Shown: positions 41,454 to 50,000 of the stretch, one piece after another
Layout: each line of letters begins with the position of its first letter
Position numbering within the stretch: the stretch's first letter is position 1
Source: Castellaniella denitrificans
GTDB taxonomy: Bacteria > Pseudomonadota > Gammaproteobacteria > Burkholderiales > Burkholderiaceae_B
DNA: 64,000 nt
Direction of reading: 5' to 3'
Assembly: GCF_042653765.1 (NCBI RefSeq)
Contig: NZ_JBHSEZ010000028.1
Location: 1 to 64,000, forward strand
The notes under the pieces: model-generated
Seen by the model: the letters and a program-made list of their open reading frames with translations, nothing else
Database searches by the model: none
Told to the model about the DNA's origin: nothing
Translations under genes and position numbers: made by a program

Positions 41454-41651
41454 TCAGGATTCCGGCGCGGCGCCGGCCCGGTCCCGATGGCGTGCTTCCC
41501 AGTCTTTCACCGCTTGCTGCCAGGCGCGCCTTTCCTCGGCGTAGGTGTCGAACACGCAGGGTTCGCAGCCGTTGCCGCAGCATTCGTTGAGATCGGGTTC
41601 GACGGGCTCCTCGGGGCGGGGATCGTCGGCGGGGCCGTCCGGCATGCTCAT
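41454..41651 (-). CDS. Small Cys-rich 'oxidoreductase-like' domain protein
   Basis: The 65-residue protein is Pro/Glu-rich at the start, then has ECCGNGCEPCVFDTYAEE, the CCxxxCxxCxxD pattern of the oxidoreductase-like (Oxidored-like) domain otherwise found at the N-terminus of some eukaryotic and bacterial proteins. Such small stand-alone versions are common in betaproteobacteria. The four Cys could bind metal; that is not proven. It begins 10 bases downstream of the amidotransferase stop, so the two are probably cotranscribed. Confidence 0.78.
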   Translation of the reverse strand: MSMPDGPADDPRPEEPVEPDLNECCGNGCEPCVFDTYAEERRAWQQAVKDWEARHRDRAGAAPES

Positions 41652-41661
41652 GGGGTCGTTC

Positions 41662-42492
41662 TCAGACGCAGGCCAGGTTGGCCTGATTGCTGCGCCGGAC
41701 GTCCTCGGGGATCTCGATGGTCCGGCCGGACTGGGGCCGGCCGTCGACGAACATCACCAGTTCGCCCGGCTGGAAGGCGGTCCAGGTCTCGTTGTCGGTC
41801 AGGGGCTTGGTCGTGATGACCGAGACGCAGTCGCCGCGCGCGTTGGTCTGGGAAAAGTCCACCGACATGTCGGTGTCCACCAGGTGCGCCACCTGGAAAG
41901 GCCAGGCGCGCACGATGTAGTACAGGTTCGTGGAGCAGTGCGCCAGCATGCAGCGGCCGTTGGACATCAGGAAATTGAACACGCCGTGGCGCGTCAGGTC
42001 GGCCGTCATGTCGGCCACGGCGGCGAACAGTTCCGTGTCTTCCGGCTCGCGGGTGCCGAAACGGGCGCGCAGCCCTTCCATCATGGTGCAGAAGGCCCGT
42101 TCGCTGTCGGTCTGGCCGATCGGCAGGTGGTCGCCGCGCAGGTCGGGCTCGAAGTCCTTCAGGTCGCCGTTGTGGGCGAACAGCCAGTGCCGGCCCCACA
42201 GTTCGCGCACGAACGGGTGGCAGTTTTCCAGTTCCAGGGCGCCCTGGGTGGCCTTGCGGATGTGGGCGATGACGTTGCGGGACTTGATCGGGTAGCGCTT
42301 GATCAGTTCGGCGACCGGCGACCGGCAGCAGGGCGCGTTGTCCAGGAAGCAGCGCGACCCCCGGTTTTCGTAGAAGGCGATGCCGAAACCGTCGGCGTGG
42401 TGGTCGGTGCCGCCGCCGCGCGCGGCGAACCCCGCAAAGGAAAACGTGATGTCCGTGGGCGTGGCGCAATTCATGCCCAATAACTGACACAT
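41662..42492 (-). CDS. Class II glutamine amidotransferase (YafJ-like)
   Basis: The 276-residue Ntn-hydrolase has Cys2 directly after the initiator Met (MCQLLGMNC), which is the catalytic nucleophile after Met removal; this fixes the start at 42492 instead of the longer upstream frame. The glutamine-site residues RKATQG and FAHNGDL are present. YafJ-type proteins are stand-alone class II glutaminase domains with no synthetase partner and no firm cellular role. The ending IPEDVRRSNQANLACV is typical. Confidence 0.92.
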   Translation of the reverse strand: MCQLLGMNCATPTDITFSFAGFAARGGGTDHHADGFGIAFYENRGSRCFLDNAPCCRSPVAELIKRYPIKSRNVIAHIRKATQGALELENCHPFVRELWGRHWLFAHNGDLKDFEPDLRGDHLPIGQTDSERAFCTMMEGLRARFGTREPEDTELFAAVADMTADLTRHGVFNFLMSNGRCMLAHCSTNLYYIVRAWPFQVAHLVDTDMSVDFSQTNARGDCVSVITTKPLTDNETWTAFQPGELVMFVDGRPQSGRTIEIPEDVRRSNQANLACV

Positions 42493-42640
42493 GGCAGGCA
42501 GATTCCAAGCAAACCGGGGCGGATGCCGCCCCGAATGGTTCATGCCTGAATTGTAGTCTTGCCGGAACGGATATAACCGTCGCTTGGTATGAGAATCGGC
42601 GATGAGCTTATGCAGTGTCCTTTCTTCGCCACGAAACGCG

Positions 42641-42676
42641 ACCGGCCGGGGGGGCTGACGCGGCGCCCCGGCCGGT
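42641..42676. terminator. Hairpin after the P450 gene
   Basis: ACCGGCCGGGG pairs exactly with CCCCGGCCGGT around a 14-base loop, 6 bases beyond the P450 stop codon on the minus strand. It probably terminates the P450 transcript. Confidence 0.6.
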
Positions 42677-42682
42677 CCCGGT

Positions 42683-43837
42683 TCAGTCGTGGCGCAATTG
42701 CAGCATCGCCTGGCGGTAGCCGCTGGCCGGGTAGATCGCCGGCATGGGCGGCTGGCCGGCGACGGGTTCCAGGGCGCGGGTGCCCGCCAGCAGAGCCTGG
42801 ATCATGGCTTCGATTTCCAGGCGCGCCAGGGGCGCTCCCGGACAGGCGTGGATGCCGGCGCCGTAGAGCAGGTTCAGGGACGGGTCGCGGTCCAGGCGGA
42901 ACTCGTCCGGGTCGCCGAAGACGGCTTCGTCGCGGTTGGCCGAGGCCCAGATCAGCGTGACCCGCTCGCCGGCCGGGATCTGCGCGCCGCCCAGGCGCAC
43001 CGGACAGGTGGTCGCGCGGCGGTTGGCGATCAGCGGCGCGTGGATGCGCAGGATTTCGTCGTTGGCGGGACGGACGAGCTCCGGCTGGCTGCGCAGGCGG
43101 TCCTGCAGGTCCGGATGGGTCGCCAGGTAATGGGCGATGATGCCGACGCTGGAGGCCATGGTGCCCAGTTCGCCGACGGTCCAGTTGCGCAGGATGCTGA
43201 CGATCTCGTCCTCGGTCAGCGGGCGGCCGTTCACGGTCTCGCGCAGCAGGCGCGTGGTGGCGTCGTCCGGCGCCTGGTCACCGGCGTCGCGGCGGACTTT
43301 CAGCAGGGCGCGGATGGTCTCGTCGAATTCGGTGGCCACGGCCGCGATCGCGTGGGTGTCGCCCGAGAGCGTGGCGACGTTCTTCTTGTGGATCCACTGC
43401 CGCAGCGGCTCGTGCAGGCTGTCGGGCCAGCCCAGGAAGGCGCACTGCATGCGCAGGGCGAAGGGGTGCGCCAGGCCGAACATGATCTCGATGCGCTCGT
43501 TGCGCGGCAGCGCGGCGACCAGGTCGGCGCACAGGCGGCGGCAGACCGGCTCGAAGGCCGCCATGCGGTCCGGGCCGAAGTAGGGCTCGATCAACTGGCG
43601 ATAGGCCGTGTGCTCGGGCGGATCCATGCTGTTGGGCACGGAGACGTGGCGCGACGCCTGGCTGCTGAAGGTCTCGTGGTCCAGCAGGATCCGCATGACG
43701 TCGGCGTGGCGGAATACGGAATGATGCAGGTAGTCGCTGTGGGCCACCGGGCAGCGGCGGCGCATGTGGTCGTAGGCGGCGATCGGGTCGGCGAGCACTT
43801 CCGGGGCGCGGGGGTCCCAGTCCTGGGGAGCGTTCAT
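42683..43837 (-). CDS. Cytochrome P450 with atypical I-helix
   Basis: The 384-residue bacterial soluble-type P450 has a Cys-ligand motif LYGAGIHACPGAPLARLE near the C-terminus and an ExxR motif as EILR. The I-helix region reads VGELGTMASSVG, where most P450s have (A/G)Gx(D/E)T(T/S); the acid-alcohol pair for proton delivery is missing by this alignment. No ferredoxin or reductase gene is adjacent. It is divergent from the capsule locus (257-base gap). Substrate unknown. Confidence 0.92.
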   Translation of the reverse strand: MNAPQDWDPRAPEVLADPIAAYDHMRRRCPVAHSDYLHHSVFRHADVMRILLDHETFSSQASRHVSVPNSMDPPEHTAYRQLIEPYFGPDRMAAFEPVCRRLCADLVAALPRNERIEIMFGLAHPFALRMQCAFLGWPDSLHEPLRQWIHKKNVATLSGDTHAIAAVATEFDETIRALLKVRRDAGDQAPDDATTRLLRETVNGRPLTEDEIVSILRNWTVGELGTMASSVGIIAHYLATHPDLQDRLRSQPELVRPANDEILRIHAPLIANRRATTCPVRLGGAQIPAGERVTLIWASANRDEAVFGDPDEFRLDRDPSLNLLYGAGIHACPGAPLARLEIEAMIQALLAGTRALEPVAGQPPMPAIYPASGYRQAMLQLRHD

Positions 43838-44062
43838 GGTGGTTCTTTTGAGGGCCGCACGGGCGGCTTGATATCAGATGCCGAAAACTGTAGCACCGGG
43901 TAAACCCTGGGTGTCGCCGTCCGTCCGTGAAACCTGGCTTTATCTCCCATGGCTTTGACTTTTCTCAATCTGCGGGGTTTTTTGCGTGGGTCCGCATCGT
44001 CCGCGATGTGGTGATTCCTGTCTTTTGCCCCATAAACATCTTACCTTGATCGTGGTTGATGA

Positions 44063-44078
44063 TATTACTGATGTAATA
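44063..44078. promoter_or_regulatory. Palindrome upstream of the capsule locus
   Basis: TATTACTGATGTAATA is a perfect 6-4-6 palindrome about 17 bases before the first possible PKS start, in an AT-rich island between the divergent P450 and PKS genes. It overlaps a possible -10 (TACAAT, 44077-44082) that pairs with TTGATG at 44056-44061 at 15-base spacing. Likely an operator of the capsule promoter; the regulator is unknown. Confidence 0.4.
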
Positions 44079-44094
44079 CAATGCCGGCCAGCGC

Positions 44095-47000
44095 TTGCCG
44101 ATCGTGTCACGGCACGGCGGTAGCGTGCCAAAAAGTAACAAACACAACAAAAGCTGTTGGGGAAGCTGTTTGCCAGTCCAGAAAAGTCAGAAAAAAAACC
44201 TGCGGAAAGCCGGCTGCGCACAGGCCTGCCCGGCACCGGGCGCCATCGCCCTGGTCGGGATGGCGTTCCGTTTCCCGGGCGATTGCCGCGACGAGACCGG
44301 ATTCTGGTCCGCGCTGATGAATGGGCGCGATCTGGTCACCGAGATTCCGCCGGATCGTTGGGCCACCGCCGAGCTGCGGCACGCCAGGCGTGCCGAGCCC
44401 GGCCGCAGCATCACCTTCTCGGCCGGGGTGCTGTCGCGCATCGATGCGTTCGATGCCGCGTTCTTCGGCATTTCTCCGCGCGAGGCCGCCTGGCTCGACC
44501 CTCAGCAGCGCTTGCTGCTGGAGCTGTCCTGGGAGGCCATGGAAAACGCGGGCATTCCACCGTCCTCTCTGGCCGGCTCGGATTGCGCCGTCTATGTCGG
44601 CATCGCCGCCCTGGACTATGGCACCCGGGGCCTGGACGATCTGGCCAGCCTGTCCTCGAACTCCATGACCGGCAATACGCTCAGCGTGGCCGCCAACCGC
44701 CTGTCCTATCTCTACGATCTGCATGGCCCGTCATTGGCGGTGGATACAGCGTGCTCTTCATCGCTGGTGGCCCTGCATCATGCCTGCCGCGCCATCCAGA
44801 CGGGCGAAGCGTCCTGCGCGCTGGTGGGCGGGGTCAATCTGCTGCTGCACCCGTATCCCTTCGTGGGCTTCACCAAGGCGTCGATGCTGTCCGCCACGGG
44901 GCGCTGCCGCCCCTTCGATGCGTCAGGGGACGGCTATGTCCGGGCTGAAGGAGGCGCGGTCCTGCTGTTGAAGCCTTATGAACAGGCGCTGGCCGACGGA
45001 GACGACATTCAGGCCGTCATCCTGGCCAGCGGCGTGAACGCGGATGGATCGCGCAAGACCGGCATCACCATTCCCAGCGCGCTTGGGCAAGCCGAATTGA
45101 TGCACGACGTGCTGTCGCGCAGCGGTCTGGCGGCTGGCGATGTGGATTTTATCGAGGCGCACGGCACTGGAACCGTCGTGGGCGATCCCATCGAGGCCGA
45201 GGCCATTGGCCAAGTCTATGGCCAAGCACATACCGGGCCGCTGCCCATCGGTTCGGTGAAATCCAATATGGGGCATCTGGAGGCGGCGTCTGGGATGGCG
45301 GGGCTGATCAAGGCCGTGCTGGCCTTGAAACATCGCGCCCTGCCCGGAACCCTGCATCTGGAAAAACCCAACCCGCGGATCGATTTCCAGGCCTTGAATC
45401 TGGAAGTGCCCACGGCGCGGCGCGCTTTTCCGGAAACGGGCCGGCCCTTGATCGCGGGGGTCAATTCCTTCGGCTTCGGCGGCGCGAACGCGCATGTTCT
45501 GCTGCAGGGGCCTGCATCGGCCGCGGTCCGGCCGGCGGCCGTCGGGGCGGTCTCTCCCCGGCAAAGTTCACAGGATGCCGCCGCTTCCGGCCTGTCGCCT
45601 CTGGTGCTGTCGGCGCGCAGCGTCCCGGCCCTGGCGGCGCTCGCGGACGCCTATGCGCGCCAACTGATCCTTCAGGGGCCGGATGCCTACGAGGCGATCG
45701 CCCGGGGCGCGGCTTTCCAGCGCGACCGGCTGGACAAAGCCCTGATCCTGCAGCCCGAGTCGTTCGCCGATGCGGTGGATCGGCTGCAGGCTTTTGCGGA
45801 AGGCGATGATCCCGATGCGGTCCTGACGGAAGACACGCTGCCCGAACCCGGCAGCATTGCGTTCGTGTATTCGGGCAATGGCGCCCAATGGCAGGGCATG
45901 GGTTGCCGGCTGCTGGAAGAATCCCCCCGGTTCGCCGCCATCCTGGCCGAGCTGGATGCGCTGTTGCGGCCGCTGGCCGGTTTTTCCATGCTGGACGAAC
46001 TGCGCGCGCCCGCCGAAGCATCGCGCCTGGACGACACCACGATCGCGCAGCCCCTGCTGTTCGCCGTTCAGGTGGCCGTCACGCTGCTGCTGCGCGAACA
46101 GGGCATCGAGCCGGCCGCCGTCGCCGGACACAGCGTGGGAGAAATCGCGGCGGCCTGGGCTTGCGGCGCGCTCAGCCTGGATCAGGCCGCCCAGGTGATC
46201 AGCGCCCGCAGTCAGGCCCAGGGCCTGACGCGGGGCCAAGGTCGTATGGCCGCGGTGGCCCTGTCGGCCGGTGCGCTGTCGGACTTGCTGGCCGATCTCG
46301 ATCTGACCGGCCGCGTGACCATCGCAGGCTACAACAGTCCGGCCAACCTGACCCTGTCGGGCGATCTGGAAAGCCTGCAGCATTTGGAGTCGCATCTGCC
46401 GCCGGGCGTGTTTTTCCGTTTGCTGGATCTGGATTACGCGTTCCACAGCCCTTGGATGGATGCCATCCGCGATCCGGTATTGCGCAAGTTGCAAGGCCTG
46501 GAACCCCGCGCGCCGCGATCCGCGGTCTTTGTCTCCACCGTCACGGGGGATGCCCTGGCTGACGAGCGCCTGGATGCGCACTACTGGTGGCGCAACATCC
46601 GCGAGCCGGTCCGTTTCCAGGCCGCCGTCGGCCGTCTGGCCGATCAGGGTTGCCGGATTTTTCTTGAAATCGGCCCGCACGCGATCCTGCAGCGCTATGT
46701 CACCGAAACACTGACCTCACTCTCGATCCAGGGCCGGGTGCTTGGCGTGCTGCGCCGCCAGGACGATGGCATGCAGTCGATCCGGCACGCCATCGGACGG
46801 TGCCTGCTGCTGTCCGGCCCGGCGTTGCTGCAATCCCGTTTTCAAGCGGTCCGCCCGCGCGTACGGTTGCCGAATTATCCCTGGCAGCGCGAACGGCACT
46901 GGCATCCTCAGACCAGCGAGAGCCTGCTGGCCATCCAGCGGCGTCGCGAACATCCGCTGCTGGGCTGGCGTCTGCCCGATGCCGAGGCGGCCTGGGAAAA

Positions 47001-50000
47001 CGTACTGGATACGCTGGTGCTTCCCTGGCTGGCCGATCATCGGGTGGGAGGCGCCATCGTGTTCCCAGGCGCGGCCTATGCCGAAATGGCGCTGGCCGCC
47101 GGCCGGGCCTGGCGGGGCGGAACGCCTGTGGTGGAATCGCTGGAAATCCTGGCGCCGATGGTCTTCGACGGCGACCATGCCCGCAGCCTGCGGTTGACGA
47201 TTCAGCCGCGCGATGGCGGATTCATGATCCAGAGCCGTCAGCGCCTGAGCCACGATGAATGGACGCCGCATGCGGTCGGACGTTTGCTGGAAAGTACCGG
47301 GGCGTGGGCCGGAACGGACCCGGCCGCGCCCGGCGAAGCGCGCCGCGTGATCGATTACGACACGCATTACGCACTGGCGGCCGGCCTGGGGCTCGACTAT
47401 GGTCCCGTCTTTCGGGGCTTGCGATCCATCCGGGTCGAGGACGACCGTCTGGACGCCACGCTCGATCTGCCGACGCAGGCCTGCTCGACGGACTATGTGC
47501 TGCACCCGGGCGCGCTGGATCTTTGCTTCCAGGCGCTGATCGCTTTTCTCCAGGATGCGGCTCCTTCGGGACGGGGCATGGCCATGCTGCCGGTGCGTGT
47601 CGGTCGGCTGGCCGTGTGTCGATCCGGACAGGCGCAGCGCCTGCGGGTGCGGCTGCTGCGGCGCGGTCAGCGCTCCGTGCTGGCGGATTGCGAACTGCTG
47701 GACGGGGAAGGCGGGACGCTGGCCGTGGCCGAGGCCTGCCGCTTTCGCGCCGCAGTCTTGAATCCGAACGCGGGCAAGGCGGCGGGCCATTGGCGGATCG
47801 TGCCGCTCCTGCAAGTCCACCCACATGACGAGCGGCGGGCCGCGATTCCGGCACTCTCCGGACTGATCGCGTCCTTGTCCGGGTGCCTGCCGGCATCGGA
47901 GGCGCGGCGGCGGTGGTTCCGCGAAACCTTGCCCTTGAGCGAAATCCTGGTGTTGTCCTTTGCGTTCGAGGCTTGCCGGCAACTGGCGCAGCCGCCCCGC
48001 GCGCCCGATTGGTACGCCTTGTTCGACGCGCCGCACGTCAGCCCCCTGATCCGCTGGCTGGGCGTGCGCCTTCGGGATGAGGGCTTGCTGGTCCCGGAAG
48101 GGACCGGCTGGGCCTTGGCCCGGGATGCCGACTGGTCACAGGCGGCGGACGTGTGGCAAAACCTGCTGCGCGACCACCCGGCCTATCTGCCGCAACTCAC
48201 TTTGATGGGTCATTGGGGCCGCCAGTTGCCGGCCTTGCTGCGCGGTGAACTGGATCCCCTGTCGCTGCATGATCGTCTGCGCCGTTCCGCCGTGGCCGAA
48301 AGCCGCTACCAGGACGACCCCACCTACCTGGGCGTGCGCCTGGCGCTGGAGTCCCTGCTGCGGTCTCTCGCGGCGGCGCTGCCCGCCGCGCGCCGCCTGC
48401 GGGTGCTGGAATGGACCGCCGCTCCCAGCGGGCTGTTCAAAACGCTGCTGGACGTTCTGCCCGAGGAGCAGGTGGATTATGTCCTGGCGGTCACGGATCC
48501 CGAACTGGCCGACCGGCAGGCGGCCGAATGTCAGGATCAGCCGGCCGTGCGTGTCCTGCGGACGGGTGAAGACGAACAGGCGCTTCGGGACAGCCTGGGC
48601 GCCGGACGATTCGATCTGATCATTTATCGCCATAGCCTGCATCTGTTCGCCGATCCGCACACCGAGGTGGACCGGGCGCGCCGGCAACTGGCAGGTGGTG
48701 GCCTGCTGGTGATCGCCGAGCGCCATCCCGACTGGAGCGCCCATCTGGTGGAGGGCCTGAATCCCGACTGGTGGGTGGACACCCGGACCGATGACGGTGT
48801 GTCCGGGCCCGGCCCCATGCCCGTCCCGGCGGCGCCGCTGTGGCAGCCCGATGCCTGGCGCCGGCTGCTGGACGATGCCGGGCTGATGCACGGCACGGTC
48901 TGGCGCGAGCCCGCCGCCGAAGACCTGGCCGAAGGCGCGTACCTGGTGCTGGCGCAATGCCCGGATACGGATGCGCCAGTGGCTCTCCCGGCCGAAGCCG
49001 GCGGCGACTGGCTGCTGCTGGTCGACGAGGCCAGCCAGGCGTTCGGCCAGGTGCTGTCGGAGCGTCTGGCCGTGCTGGGATCTTCAGCCACGTTGCGGGA
49101 TGTCGCGTCTCAGGCGTCCGGAGAGGACGGTGCCTGGACGCATTGCGTATCCTTGATCGGCTGGGGAGACACCGCTGACCAGGCGGCCGATCCCGCGATC
49201 TTCCTTCTGAGGCGCGTCCAGGGCTGGATTCGCCATGAGACTGCGCCACGCCTGTGGATCGTCACCCAGGGCGGGGCGCCGGGCGGTGATCCGGCGCAAG
49301 GCCCCGACCCCAGCCCGGCCCAGGCCGCCCTGTGGGGATTCGGCCGCGTCCTGATGAACGAGGCGCCCGCCCTGAACTGCACCTTGATCGACCTGGGCGG
49401 CGGCGATGCGGCGCGTCTGATCCGTGAGTTGCGCCACCCCGACGGAGCCGACGAGGTCCTCTGGCGGGGCGATTGCCGCCAGGTGCTGGTGATGCGCGAA
49501 GCCCGCCCAGAGCCGGCTGGGCCGTTAAATCATGCGGACCGTTTCCGCCTTGATTTCCATGTGCCGGGCAAGTTGCGCAACCTGGTCTGGCTGCGGGACG
49601 AGGCGCGCGCGCTGGATGATCAGGCTGTCGAAGTCCAGACCCGCGCGGCCGGCCTGAATTTCCGGGATGTGATGTATTTGATGGGGCTGTTGCCCGACGA
49701 GGCCGTGGAGAACGGTTTTGCCGGTGCCAGTCTGGGCCTGGAGTTTTCCGGCGTGATCAGCCGGGTGGGTTCCGGGGTGCGCGATCTGGCACCGGGCGAT
49801 GCGGTCATGGGGTTCGGGTCATCCTGTTTCGCCAGCCATGTCGTGACGCGGGCCGATGCCGTGGCCCGCCTGCCCGATGGCTGGTCTTTCGAGGCGGCCG
49901 CCACCGTGCCCACGGTGTTTCTGACCGTGTACTACGCCCTGAAACAGCTGGCCGATCTGCAGCCCGGTGAACGTGTGCTGATCCATGGCGCGGCCGGCGG

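Noticed and set aside
44046..44060. Two TTGAT elements upstream of the PKS, checked as an FNR box
   Set aside because: They are direct rather than inverted repeats (TTGATCGTGGTTGAT), so they do not form an FNR palindrome.
44081..44317. Alternative ATG frame starting just before the PKS
   Set aside because: 78 codons overlapping the PKS N-terminus in another frame, Arg/Ser-rich, with no family features. It only matters for judging the PKS start.
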